The position numbers and the translations under genes are program-made. This document shows positions 52,021 through 60,798 of a DNA stretch of 64,000 nt, piece after piece; within the stretch, counting starts at the first letter, position 1, and each line of letters starts with the position of its first letter. The notes beneath the pieces are model-generated. The model was not told the DNA's origin. It ran no database searches and saw only the letters and a program-made list of their open reading frames with translations. Location: NCBI GenBank assembly GCA_963789215.1, contig CAWBJY010000002.1:620001-684000 (forward strand), given 5' to 3'. The DNA comes from Phormidesmis sp963789215. Lineage in GTDB: Bacteria > Cyanobacteriota > Cyanobacteriia > Phormidesmidales > Phormidesmidaceae.

Positions 52021-52365
52021 TTAGTCTAGAATCTCGCCGGTCTTCTTCAACATGCGTACTTTACGGCCATCTTCGGTAAAGGAGTAAGTCATGCGACTTG
52101 CAACCTTTTGCTTGGTGGAGTAAAGCATCACGTTAGAGCTGTGAATAGGAAACTCTTGGGTAAGAATTTGACCTGACTCACCTTCTTGCTGGGGCTTTAC
52201 GTGCTTGGTTCGCACATTAACGCCTTGCACAATTACCTGAGACTTTTTGGCATTGATGGCGACTACTTCGCCAATGGTGCCTTTGTCTTTGCCAGCGATA
52301 ACCTGAACGGTATCCCCTTTACGAACGTGCATCTTTTGACGCACGGTTGCCTTCGACTTCTGCAT
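52021..52365 (-). CDS. rplX: 50S ribosomal protein L24
   Basis: 114 residues. KOW motif at KGDTVQVIAGKDKGTIGEVV, and GVNVRTKHVKPQQEGESGQI. It initiates 50S assembly. Its ATG lies immediately after the rplN stop, implying coupling. Confidence 0.97.
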   Translation of the reverse strand: MQKSKATVRQKMHVRKGDTVQVIAGKDKGTIGEVVAINAKKSQVIVQGVNVRTKHVKPQQEGESGQILTQEFPIHSSNVMLYSTKQKVASRMTYSFTEDGRKVRMLKKTGEILD

Positions 52366-52734
52366 TTATAGTACCTCCGGTGCTAGAGAAACGATTTTGG
52401 TAAAGCCTTTGTCACGCAGTTCGCGAGCAACTGGGCCAAACACTCGAGTCCCTCTAGGGTTACTACCGTCTTGAGTGATAATTACGGCGGCATTATCATC
52501 GAAGCGAATGCTCATGCCGCTCTGGCGACGGATGCCTTTGCGAGTCCGCACAACAACGGCCTTCACGACGTCGGACTTTTTGACACCCATATTAGGAAGG
52601 GCATCTTTGACGACAGCGACAATGACATCGCCTACGCCTGCATACTGTTTGCGCCCACCTAGCACTCGAATGCACATGAGCTTACGAGCGCCGCTGTTGT
52701 CGGCTACGTTGAGATAAGTCTCTTGCTGAATCAC
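52366..52734 (-). CDS. rplN: 50S ribosomal protein L14
   Basis: 122 residues. MIQQETYLNVADNSGARKLM at the start and NPRGTRVFGPVARELRDKGF near the end. The start codon is GTG, supported by GAGGA eight bases upstream. It forms part of the intersubunit face. Confidence 0.98.
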   Translation of the reverse strand: MIQQETYLNVADNSGARKLMCIRVLGGRKQYAGVGDVIVAVVKDALPNMGVKKSDVVKAVVVRTRKGIRRQSGMSIRFDDNAAVIITQDGSNPRGTRVFGPVARELRDKGFTKIVSLAPEVL

Positions 52735-52772
52735 GGTTAAATCCTCTTACTGATATCTGCTTGATATCTAAC

Positions 52773-53021
52773 TTATAGGTCGGAAGAACTGAGGATGTCG
52801 GCCACAATCCAGCGCTTGTGGCGGCTCATGGGGCGGGTTTCGCTGATGCGAACGCGATCGCCTTCCTTGCAGTTATTATCTTCGTCGTGGGCTTTATAGC
52901 GCTTAGTTCGCACCATAATCTTCTTGTACTTAGCGTGCTGAACGCGAGATTCCACCGCGACCACCACGGTCTTGTCCATTTTGTTACTGACCACTAGGCC
53001 AATTCTTTCTTTCGCTGCCAT
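52773..53021 (-). CDS. rpsQ: 30S ribosomal protein S17
   Basis: 82 residues, OB-fold. KERIGLVVSNKMDKTVVVAV and GDRVRISETRPMSRHKRW are family hallmarks. A primary 16S rRNA-binding protein. Between rpmC and rplN. Confidence 0.98.
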   Translation of the reverse strand: MAAKERIGLVVSNKMDKTVVVAVESRVQHAKYKKIMVRTKRYKAHDEDNNCKEGDRVRISETRPMSRHKRWIVADILSSSDL

Positions 53022-53097
53022 CTTTTCCTAACCCTTTTTAAATCCTTAGCTATTTATCAACCTTTCAACCAGCCTCTAGAGAACCAGCCTTATATGC

Positions 53098-53613
53098 CTA
53101 CTCTTGTTCAGATCCACCGGTCACTGCTTCTGCAACCGCAGCGGCAGCATCTGTAACCGTGGCGGCAGCGGCAGTAACGGTAGCACCTAATGCATCTGCA
53201 ACTTCAGCAATTGGATTTGCCGATGCTTCGGCTTCAGCAGATGCGGTTTCAGCAGCTTCAGCTTCGGTAGGCGCAGCTTCAGCCGCTGCTTTTGCTTTAG
53301 CCTTGCGCTTAGCAGACTTCGCCTGAAGCTTTTCTTCCGCTGTCTTCGGCGGATTCTCAGCAGCTTCTCTAGCGCGAGCAACTAGCTTTTCGGCGGCAAC
53401 TTTCTTTTCGGCTTCGATCGCTCTTTCTCGCTCGATAGTCATGAGCTGAGCTAGCCGACGGCGCAGCTGCTTGAACTCATGAAAACCTGTTTCCATTTGG
53501 CGCGTAGCCTTTCTAAATCGGAGGTCAAACAAATCTCGCTTAGCTTTTGCGATTTCTGTTGTAATATCCTCTGCGCTCAGCTCTCTGATCTCTTTTGCTT
53601 TAGTTAGTGGCAT
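53098..53613 (-). CDS. rpmC: 50S ribosomal protein L29 with a long C-terminal extension
   Basis: 171 residues, whereas L29 is normally about 65-75. Residues 1-67 are a normal L29 coiled coil (KEIRELSAEDITTEIAKAKR, HEFKQLRRRLAQLMTIERER). Residues about 68-171 form an extension in the same frame: first a charged helix (AEKKVAAEKLVARAREAAEN), then a Lys/Ala stretch, then an Ala/Glu/Thr-rich tail ending TGGSEQE. L29 lies by the polypeptide exit tunnel, so the tail might reach solvent there. The gap to the rplP stop is 5 bases; no frameshift is needed. Confidence 0.95.
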   Translation of the reverse strand: MPLTKAKEIRELSAEDITTEIAKAKRDLFDLRFRKATRQMETGFHEFKQLRRRLAQLMTIERERAIEAEKKVAAEKLVARAREAAENPPKTAEEKLQAKSAKRKAKAKAAAEAAPTEAEAAETASAEAEASANPIAEVADALGATVTAAAATVTDAAAAVAEAVTGGSEQE

Positions 53614-53618
53614 CGAAT

Positions 53619-54038
53619 TTAACCCTCGTCTGATTCCTTAGCGATGAACTTGGTTTTGAAGGGCAGTTTAAAGGACGCTAAGCGCATCGCTTCTCTTGCA
53701 ATCTCTTCGGTTACACCGGCAATCTCAAACACAACGCGGCCAGGTTTGATCACCGCGACCCAAAACTCAGGGTTACCTTTACCCGAACCCATTCGAGTTT
53801 CTGCGGCTCGCATAGTAACGGATTTATCGGGGAAAACTCGAATCCAGATTTTCCCGCCCCGCTTGATGTAGCGAGTCATGGCTCGACGGGCGGCCTCAAT
53901 CTGTCTTGAGGTCATCCAGCTGCATTCCGTTGCTTGCAGCGCAAACTGGCCAAAGTTGATTTCATTGCCCCGGTGGGCCATGCCACGCATCCGACCGCGA
54001 TGCTGCTTCCTAAATTTTGTTCTTCTTGGGCTTAACAT
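53619..54038 (-). CDS. rplP: 50S ribosomal protein L16
   Basis: 139 residues. MLSPRRTKFRKQHRGRMRGM at the start, GKIWIRVFPDKSVTMRAAET, RMGSGKGNPEFWVAVIKPGR. It sits near the peptidyl-transferase A site. Between rpsC and rpmC. Confidence 0.98.
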   Translation of the reverse strand: MLSPRRTKFRKQHRGRMRGMAHRGNEINFGQFALQATECSWMTSRQIEAARRAMTRYIKRGGKIWIRVFPDKSVTMRAAETRMGSGKGNPEFWVAVIKPGRVVFEIAGVTEEIAREAMRLASFKLPFKTKFIAKESDEG

Positions 54039-54126
54039 GATGGATCTCAGTGAGGAGACGAATCTCTTAAAAGGGTGAAGCCTCTAACTAAAAAGAGGCG
54101 ATTGGGGTTACGCAGCTAGGAATGAC

Positions 54127-54858
54127 TTAAGACTCGTTAGAGCGATCGTCAAACTGCTGGCGGCGACGCGGCTGACGGCGACGTGGCTGAGCGTTGGCTT
54201 CCTCGGCCTGATTTTCTTGACCTGGAATAACTTCACCTTTGAACACCCAGGTCTTAACGCCCAAAATGCCGTAGGTTGTCTGTGCAGTGCGGTAAGCGTA
54301 ATCTATGTTCGCTCTTAGCGTGTGCAAAGGCACTCTACCTTCACGCGTCCACTCAGTTCGAGCAATTTCAGCCCCATTAAGGCGACCGCTCACCTGAATT
54401 TTGATGCCTTCAACGCCTGCTCTTTGCGCACGCTGAATGGCTTGACGAACGACCCGACGGAAGGAGACCCGCCGCTCTAACTGCTGAGTGATGTACTCAC
54501 AAATCAGACCAGCATCAGCATCCACGCGGGCAACTTCCACAACGTTAATGCGAATTTGACGGCTGTCGTCTTTGATTTTCTTTTGAAGGCCGACTCGCAG
54601 AGTTTCGATGCCTGCGCCGCCGCGACCCACCACTACACCAGGACGTGCGGTACGAACTTCAAGATCGATTTGATCCGCTTTGCGCTCGATGCGAACGTCT
54701 GAGATGCCGGCGTTAGCCAGGTTTTTCTCAACGTACTTGCGGATTTCGTAATCCTCTTCGAGCAGTTCTGGGTATCGCTTCTTGTCGGCATACCAGCGGG
54801 AGCGGTGCTCCTGAGTGATGCCAAGGCGAAGACCGATTGGGTGAATCTTCTGTCCCAC
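54127..54858 (-). CDS. rpsC: 30S ribosomal protein S3
   Basis: 243 residues from a GTG start with AAGGAG eight bases upstream. GQKIHPIGLRLGITQEHRSR opens the protein, the KH domain has RPGVVVGRGGAGIETLRVGL, and GRLNGAEIARTEW is in the C-domain. The last 30 residues are a Gln/Arg-rich tail (QPRRRQPRRRQQ). Part of the mRNA entry site. Confidence 0.98.
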   Translation of the reverse strand: MGQKIHPIGLRLGITQEHRSRWYADKKRYPELLEEDYEIRKYVEKNLANAGISDVRIERKADQIDLEVRTARPGVVVGRGGAGIETLRVGLQKKIKDDSRQIRINVVEVARVDADAGLICEYITQQLERRVSFRRVVRQAIQRAQRAGVEGIKIQVSGRLNGAEIARTEWTREGRVPLHTLRANIDYAYRTAQTTYGILGVKTWVFKGEVIPGQENQAEEANAQPRRRQPRRRQQFDDRSNES

Positions 54859-54930
54859 TGATGTACTCCTTAGAAAGTGAATAGGTGAAAAAGGTCTGGA
54901 AAGTTAGGCTGGATATCTGAAATTTAAGCG

Positions 54931-55293
54931 CTATGCTTCGGTGCCAGGTGCCACTGCGATCGCAATATGGCAGGTCGGCTTCTTAATCTGGAAAGCTCTA
55001 CCTTGTGCTCTAGGACGAAAGCGTTTTAGCACGGGGCCTTGGTCAGCGTAAGCTTCACTAATATAGAGGCTTACTGGATCGAGTCCGTTGTTGTGCTCTG
55101 CGTTAGCGACTGCTGAGCGCAATACCTTAAGGATCGGCTCACAGGCTTTGTAAGGCATAAACTCAAGCATAATTAGCGCTTCCCGGTAAGAGCGCCCCCG
55201 AATTTGGTCGAGTACGCGGCGCACCTTAAAAGGAGACATGCGGACGAACTTAGCCGTCGCTTTAACTTGTGAATCCGAATCAATATCAATCAT
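54931..55293 (-). CDS. rplV: 50S ribosomal protein L22
   Basis: 120 residues. AKFVRMSPFKVRRVLDQIRG at the start and FRPRAQGRAFQIKKPTCHIA in the extended beta-hairpin that lines the exit tunnel. Between rpsS and rpsC. Confidence 0.98.
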   Translation of the reverse strand: MIDIDSDSQVKATAKFVRMSPFKVRRVLDQIRGRSYREALIMLEFMPYKACEPILKVLRSAVANAEHNNGLDPVSLYISEAYADQGPVLKRFRPRAQGRAFQIKKPTCHIAIAVAPGTEA

Positions 55294-55324
55294 GATTTTC
55301 TTTTAACTCCTTATTAAGGCTCGT

Positions 55325-55603
55325 CTAGCGCCGTGCCTTTTTATCGCTTTTAGCATGGCCCCGGAATGTTCTCGTCGGTGCAAATTCGCCTAGCTTATGG
55401 CCCACCATTTGCTCGTTAATAAAAACGGGTACATGCTGACGACCGTTGTGTACCGCGACCGTATGACCGATAAACTGCGGAATGATGGTCGAAGCGCGAG
55501 ACCAGGTTTTGACAACCTGCTTTTCGTTTTTCGCGTTGAGTTTTTCAATTTTGGTAAGAAGGTGGTCTGCCACGAATGGCCCCTTCTTAAGAGAACGAGA
55601 CAT
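55325..55603 (-). CDS. rpsS: 30S ribosomal protein S19
   Basis: 92 residues. MSRSLKKGPFVADHLLTKIE, then SRASTIIPQFIGHTVAVHNG and KLGEFAPTRTFRGH. Head of the small subunit, beside S13. Between rplB and rplV. Confidence 0.98.
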   Translation of the reverse strand: MSRSLKKGPFVADHLLTKIEKLNAKNEKQVVKTWSRASTIIPQFIGHTVAVHNGRQHVPVFINEQMVGHKLGEFAPTRTFRGHAKSDKKARR

Positions 55604-55674
55604 GTTGTTTTCCTGAGATAAGACTGAAGGCTATAAAAAAGAAGGCTGCGGGAGCAGTCTATAAAAGACAAGGC

Positions 55675-56538
55675 TTATGCGTTACGTCCACCGCGACCGC
55701 GCTTGGAAGAGCTGCGACGACGACGCACAATCAGCGAATCACTGCCTTTCTTTTTCTTGCGGGTTTTGTAACCCAAAGCGGGCTTACCCCAAGGTGTTAC
55801 AGGGCCTGCACGACCGATCGGTGCTTTACCCTCACCGCCCCCGTGCGGGTGATCGACTGGGTTCATTACGCTACCGCGAACCTGTGGGCGACGACCTGCC
55901 CAGCGCGTACGGCCCGCTTTGCCTAGCGTCAGGTTACGGTGCTCAATGTTGCCAACTTGCCCGATAGTGGCATAGCACTCGCGGCGAACCATGCGCACCT
56001 CACTAGAAGGCAGCTTGAGGGTGACGTAGCCACCTTCTTTGGCCACTAGCTGAGCGCCTGCGCCGGCTGCGCGAGCCATCTGACCGCCTTTGCCGAACTC
56101 TAGCTCAATGTTATGGACTGTCGTACCTAGAGGAATGCGGTGTAGCGGCAGCGTATTGCCAACTTCAAAAGGAGCGTCGTCACTGGCGATGATGGTATCG
56201 CCCACGGCTAGTCCAACGGGATGAAGAATGTATCTTTTCTCGCCGTCTGCGTAGTTCAGCAAACAGATGCGAGCGTTGCGGTTGGGATCGTACTCAATCG
56301 TAGCGACCCTAGCGCTGATATTGCGTTTGTCGCGCTTGAAGTCTACCTGGCGGTAGAGGCGTTTGTGTCCACCTCCACGATGACGACAGGTGATAACGCC
56401 TCGGTTGTTGCGTCCTTTTTGGCGGTGGACTGAGTAGGTTAAAGACTTTTCAGGCTTGTCTGTAGTGATATCAGCAAAGTCTGAAACGGTACGCTCTCGC
56501 GTTCCTGGTGTTAGTGGTCGGTAGGAGCGAATGCCCAT
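55675..56538 (-). CDS. rplB: 50S ribosomal protein L2
   Basis: 287 residues. MGIRSYRPLTPGTRERTVSD at the start, and the C-terminal GSVMNPVDHPHGGGEGKAPI signature containing the conserved His required for peptidyl transfer. A core 23S rRNA-binding protein. Between rplW and rpsS. Confidence 0.98.
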   Translation of the reverse strand: MGIRSYRPLTPGTRERTVSDFADITTDKPEKSLTYSVHRQKGRNNRGVITCRHRGGGHKRLYRQVDFKRDKRNISARVATIEYDPNRNARICLLNYADGEKRYILHPVGLAVGDTIIASDDAPFEVGNTLPLHRIPLGTTVHNIELEFGKGGQMARAAGAGAQLVAKEGGYVTLKLPSSEVRMVRRECYATIGQVGNIEHRNLTLGKAGRTRWAGRRPQVRGSVMNPVDHPHGGGEGKAPIGRAGPVTPWGKPALGYKTRKKKKGSDSLIVRRRRSSSKRGRGGRNA

Positions 56539-56642
56539 GGCTGTAACTCGTCGCTTTTAGTACTTCTAAATTGAGGCTTGAAATCTTCAACTGTTTTATT
56601 AGATCCTAGCTTCGCTGTTTGCTTAGCGTTGAATCGTCAATG

Positions 56643-56948
56643 CTATACGTCTGGAAAGAGCGTAATCGTATCATCGGGTGCAAGCGTAACCACAGCTCGC
56701 TTGTAGCTAGCGCGATGACCGATAAACTGGCCAACCCGGCGCTTTTTCCGAGGCGGATTTTGGGTGCTGATGCCGATGACTTTGACTTCGAACAGTTCTT
56801 CAATCGCGGCTTTGATTTGCGGCTTGGTTGCCTTGGGCGCTACTTCAAAGGTGTATTGATTGTTTTCTAATGCGATCGTCGCCTTCTCTGTAATCAGAGG
56901 CTTGCGAATGATGTCTGGGATTTCGTGGGGCGCGTAACGTTTACTCAC
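56643..56948 (-). CDS. rplW: 50S ribosomal protein L23
   Basis: 101 residues. IIRKPLITEKATIALENNQY, the hallmark EVAPKATKPQIKAAIEELFE, and VGQFIGHRASYKRAVVTL. The docking site for SRP and trigger factor at the tunnel exit. The GTG start overlaps the rplD stop by 8 bases, and AGGAGG lies six bases upstream. Confidence 0.97.
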   Translation of the reverse strand: MSKRYAPHEIPDIIRKPLITEKATIALENNQYTFEVAPKATKPQIKAAIEELFEVKVIGISTQNPPRKKRRVGQFIGHRASYKRAVVTLAPDDTITLFPDV

Positions 56949-57573
56949 CGTATACCTCCTGGATCTTGTCGAGAGCAGATGCTGTCACGATTAGGTGCTC
57001 AGCGTTCAAAATGTCGTAGATGTTGAGGTTGGTTGCCGCAATTAGCTTCACGTTTGGGATGTTGCGGACTGAGCGAGTGACGGTTTCGTTTTTCTCAACG
57101 GTTACCAGCAAAATCTTTTCGCTGCTGTCTACGCCCCAGCGGCCTAGTGCTGCAATAATCTCTTTGGTCTTTGGCTGAGAAAGTTCGCTGGCGAAGTCTT
57201 GAACCACAATCAGGCTATCAGCACAGCCTTGGAACGCAGTACGGAGCGCTAGTCGGCGCTCCTTCTTGTTCATTTTTGTCGTGTAGTCGCGGGGTTTGGG
57301 GCCAAAGATGACGCCGCCGCCTCTCCATAACGGAGACCGAATAGAACCTGCTCTGGCACGACCTGTTCCCTTTTGTCTCCAAGGTTTGCGTCCGCCACCG
57401 CGTACTTCAGCGCGGGTTTTGGAGGAGGCGTTGCCTTGACGACCGTTGTTTATTTGGCGTACCAGTGCCCGATGGACAATGTGCGACGCGTTTTCTTCTT
57501 TGGCGACTCTAAGGTCGAGGGTGGCGGTGCCTGCCTCCGCTCCTTGCCAATCTTTAACTACACAATCAACCAT
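56941..57573 (-). CDS. rplD: 50S ribosomal protein L4
   Basis: 210 residues. The tunnel-loop signature RAEVRGGGRKPWRQKGTGRA and GSIRSPLWRGGGVIFGPKPR are clear. In enterobacteria L4 represses its own operon; no equivalent target can be read here. Overlaps rplW by 8 bases. Confidence 0.97.
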   Translation of the reverse strand: MVDCVVKDWQGAEAGTATLDLRVAKEENASHIVHRALVRQINNGRQGNASSKTRAEVRGGGRKPWRQKGTGRARAGSIRSPLWRGGGVIFGPKPRDYTTKMNKKERRLALRTAFQGCADSLIVVQDFASELSQPKTKEIIAALGRWGVDSSEKILLVTVEKNETVTRSVRNIPNVKLIAATNLNIYDILNAEHLIVTASALDKIQEVYGE

Positions 57574-57662
57574 GATTTCCTTTGGCTTTCTATCTACCTA
57601 CTTACTGCCTTTTCACAAGGCGTCGAACCTGAATCGTTGAGCTAGGCTCTTTTCTTAAACCT

Positions 57663-58304
57663 CTACTGCTGTCCAACGATGGTTGCAGGTCGAATATTTA
57701 GCAACGTACCGGGCTTGCCAGGGAGGGCTCCTTTGACGAGCAGCAGGTTGCGATCGCCGTCTACTCTTTCTACTTTTAGCTTACGAATGGTAACTTTCTT
57801 GTTACCCATCTGACCCGCCATCTTCTTACCGGGATAGACGCGACCAGGCGTCGTACCAGCACCTGTCGAACCGGGGGCGCGGTGATTTTTAGAACCGTGA
57901 GACATCGGGCCTCGGCGGAAGTTATTACGCTTTTGGTTGCCCGCAAACCCGCGGCCAATACTGATGCCGCTAACGTCAATTAGCTGACCAGCTTCGAACC
58001 TATCGGCTCCCATTTCCTGACCAGCTTCGAACGTGCCATCGGACTCTTTTGTCCGATATTCGCAGAGGTGGCGAACTGGGGAGGTGCCAGACTTTTTCAG
58101 GTGGCCAAGCTTAGGGCGGTTTAGCGCCTTTTCCTTAACTTCTTTGAAGCCAATTTGCACAGATGCGTATCCATCCGTTTCTTTAGTTTTTACCTGCGTG
58201 ACAAAGCAGGGGCCAGCTTGAACGATGGTTACTGGGACGGCGTTACCCGTGTCGTCAAACACGGTGGTCATCCCTAGCTTTGTACCTAAAATACCGACAG
58301 ACAC
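57663..58304 (-). CDS. rplC: 50S ribosomal protein L3
   Basis: 213 residues from a GTG at 58304, giving (M)SVGILGTKLGMTTVFDD as in the family. The GTG has GGAG nine bases upstream; an ATG five codons earlier (58319) overlaps that ribosome binding site and is less likely. NNFRRGPMSHGSKNHRAPGS and GRVYPGKKMAGQMG are typical. It is the first gene of the leftward ribosomal operon; rpsJ does not precede it, as usual in cyanobacteria. Confidence 0.96.
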   Translation of the reverse strand: MSVGILGTKLGMTTVFDDTGNAVPVTIVQAGPCFVTQVKTKETDGYASVQIGFKEVKEKALNRPKLGHLKKSGTSPVRHLCEYRTKESDGTFEAGQEMGADRFEAGQLIDVSGISIGRGFAGNQKRNNFRRGPMSHGSKNHRAPGSTGAGTTPGRVYPGKKMAGQMGNKKVTIRKLKVERVDGDRNLLLVKGALPGKPGTLLNIRPATIVGQQ

Positions 58305-59083
58305 TAATCTTGTCTCCATTTACGAGGCCAGGGCATTGGTAGACACTTCATGAGTGCCTACATACCAGGGCTTTTTGCACATTAACCAGCTAGCAGCAGA
58401 ACGCACGGGAACGTTCTCTCAAAGTTCTAGCGCCAGATCTAAGCCCGTAAGCCTTGACTCGCACATCACAGAACTCCAGAGAAGGGTAAGTAACCGACGT
58501 TGAATCCGCCTTAGCCACACTGGAAATCAGTTCGATAGACTTTTCGAAAGAACCTCAACCGCCTAATTTCCTGACTGCTCAGGCTCGGGAGTGTTCATTT
58601 TCCGTCTTATCTTGTCGCGTCAGACTGGGAGGATACGCGGACTTTCAACCGAATGAAAAACCCTGCGGTGGAGTGTTCGCTATCTGGTTCAAGGTTGAAC
58701 CTGCTAAACGAAACCGCTTGCCTCTAGTATCTGATGATCGCGCACAGTCTCTAATAATTACACGGTTGTAGGACAATGTCTATATCTTTCTCGAAAAAGA
58801 TTTCGATTAAGGAATCTTTTTGTTGAGTCTTTGCATTTGCTCTTTGCACTTACTTGTTGGCATGTACGAAGGCGAAAGCGTGAACCTGTCCGTGTTTTGA
58901 GACACCACGCGAGCGAGCTTGAATCATACCTTAATATCTATAAGCTGAGAACCGTATTCTTGATTTGTCTGGTGAATTTGGTTGATTGGTTTCTAAAACA
59001 GCTCTTCTGAGTATTTTGCCAACCCAGCTTATGAAGTACGATGTTTTGTGATGTAACCGCTCTGCTCTATAGCTGAATTTTCT
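58305..59083. promoter_or_regulatory. Long divergent region upstream of the ribosomal operon and ndhN
   Basis: About 780 bases without a convincing gene. It must contain the promoter and perhaps a long 5' leader of the rplC operon, and the promoter of ndhN. A 7-bp inverted repeat GGTTCAA/TTGAACC lies at about 58689-58704. No tRNA, T-box or known leader was recognised. The left part (58320-58600) is GC-richer than the right, as expected for a structured leader. Confidence 0.4.
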
Positions 59084-59554
59084 ATGGGACTGCTCGTTAT
59101 TGGTAATAAGTTCACTCGCGATTTGGAAAAGGCCGGTGCGCTAGCGGTGCGGATGCCGTTAGAAGGTGGGTTCGAAGGTCGCTACCGGCGTCGAGTGCGG
59201 CAGTCTGGCTACGATTGCATCAATATGTCTGTTCGCGGATTGGGCGATTTGTCGGCCTATTTGCTAGATGTGCACGGAATGCGTCCGCCACATCTAGGTA
59301 AAAAAAATATGGATGAGTCGGCTGTGGGCGATCGCTACTTCATCCCGCCAATCGTCAAGTACCGCCTAGAATCGCTTGCGCCTAACTCTAAAGGCCTACT
59401 GCTCTGGCTGATTGAAGGACACATTTTGTCTAGTCAGGAAGTGAAGTTTTTGATTTCGCTGCCGAGTATTGAGCCGAAAGTGAAAGTGGTGTTGGAGATG
59501 GGGGGCGATCGCAAATTTACCTGGTTCCCATTAAAAGAAGCAGTCGCGGCATAG
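59084..59554 (+). CDS. ndhN: NAD(P)H-quinone oxidoreductase subunit N
   Basis: 156 residues, normal length. A peripheral subunit of the cyanobacterial NDH-1 complex, needed for cyclic electron flow and respiration. MGLLVIGNKFTRDLEKAGAL at the start, then GLGDLSAYLLDVHGMRPPHL and FIPPIVKYRLESL identify it. It is followed by ldpA after 23 bases; I recall ndhN, ldpA and rplC being close in other cyanobacteria. Confidence 0.95.
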   Translation: MGLLVIGNKFTRDLEKAGALAVRMPLEGGFEGRYRRRVRQSGYDCINMSVRGLGDLSAYLLDVHGMRPPHLGKKNMDESAVGDRYFIPPIVKYRLESLAPNSKGLLLWLIEGHILSSQEVKFLISLPSIEPKVKVVLEMGGDRKFTWFPLKEAVAA

Positions 59555-59577
59555 GTCGAGCTTCTACAATAGAAGGC

Positions 59578-60702
59578 GTGAAAACCTCTGCTTTAAAACT
59601 TTCTACCTCTGAATCTCCCTTGTGGTCTTTGCAAGCAGGCTGCTGGTTTAAGCTGATTTGCGGCGCGAGCTATCAGTCACTTCCAGCAGTCAGGAACTTG
59701 GCGCTAGCTTATGCCTTGGCGGGCGCTGACTGTATTGATGTGGCCGCTGATCCAGCGGTTGTGGCGTCAGCGCAAGAGGGATTGACAGCAGCGACTCAGT
59801 TGGCGGGATCTGGCGAATTTTCCAATATCTCTCGGCCCTGGCTCATGGTAAGTATGAGTGCTGGAGAAGACCCGCATTTTCGCAAGGCTTGGTTTGAACC
59901 TGCGATTTGTCCGGCTGATTGTCCGCGTCCCTGCGAGCGGATTTGCCCGGCAAGTGCGATCGGCTCGTTTGGGGTTGTGCGCGATCGCTGCTATGGCTGT
60001 GGCCGATGTCTACCGGTGTGTCCGTTCGGTCTGATTGAGGCGCGATCGCACCCTACTACAATTGATGCGATCGCCCAACAAGTCCTTGCTCGGGTAGACG
60101 CGCTTGAAATTCATACTCATGTCGGCCAGCTAGAGGCGTTTGCTCAGCTCTGGAAAAAAATTGAACCTTGGACGAAGCATTTGAAGCTGATCTCAGTGAG
60201 CTGCCCTGATAAGGAGGGGCTAGGAAGCGGATATTTGGATTTTGTGCGATCGCTCCAAAACATCATTCGCGACATCCGCGCGCCTGTAGTGTGGCAGACA
60301 GACGGACGAGCGATGAGCGGAGACATTGGGAAAGGGACGACTCATGCGGCGATCAAGCTAGCCCAGAAAGTACTGAACTCAGACATAGAAGGCTATGTAC
60401 AGTTGGCCGGTGGTACAAACCAGTACACCGTCTCTAAGCTGAATGCGCTAGGCTTATTGCGCAGTCGTCCTTACGTCTGTCCGCCGAATCGTCCTTTGGG
60501 CAAAAAGGCTGATTCCTTAGTAGAGATGCCGCGATCGCGCCAAGTCTCTGGGATCGCCTACGGCAGCTTTGCTCGTAGCTTATTAATGCCAACTATTGAG
60601 CAAACCCTTTATCTTGAAGAAGTCCCTCAACAACTGCGGACTGCTGTGGATCTTGCTAAATCCTTAGTCGATCCCCTCAAGCGCTCTGCATCCTCGGGAT
60701 AG
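59578..60702 (+). CDS. ldpA: LdpA, iron-sulfur light-dependent period protein
   Basis: 374 residues from a GTG at 59578. LdpA carries two [4Fe-4S] clusters and modulates the circadian clock in response to redox state in Synechococcus. Cysteine motifs are visible: CPADCPRPCERICP and CYGCGRCLPVCPFG (residues about 112-155). LQAGCWFKLICGASYQSLP near the start and AGGTNQYTVSKL in the C-domain are typical. Probably cotranscribed with ndhN. Confidence 0.92.
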   Translation: MKTSALKLSTSESPLWSLQAGCWFKLICGASYQSLPAVRNLALAYALAGADCIDVAADPAVVASAQEGLTAATQLAGSGEFSNISRPWLMVSMSAGEDPHFRKAWFEPAICPADCPRPCERICPASAIGSFGVVRDRCYGCGRCLPVCPFGLIEARSHPTTIDAIAQQVLARVDALEIHTHVGQLEAFAQLWKKIEPWTKHLKLISVSCPDKEGLGSGYLDFVRSLQNIIRDIRAPVVWQTDGRAMSGDIGKGTTHAAIKLAQKVLNSDIEGYVQLAGGTNQYTVSKLNALGLLRSRPYVCPPNRPLGKKADSLVEMPRSRQVSGIAYGSFARSLLMPTIEQTLYLEEVPQQLRTAVDLAKSLVDPLKRSASSG

Positions 60703-60798
60703 TTCACTCCATTTAGTGCACCTAGCTAGACCCTTACAGAAATCCATCGAAAAACCGCCGGGCCGCACTCCCCGTCCTTTCGTTTATTTCCCACCTTT

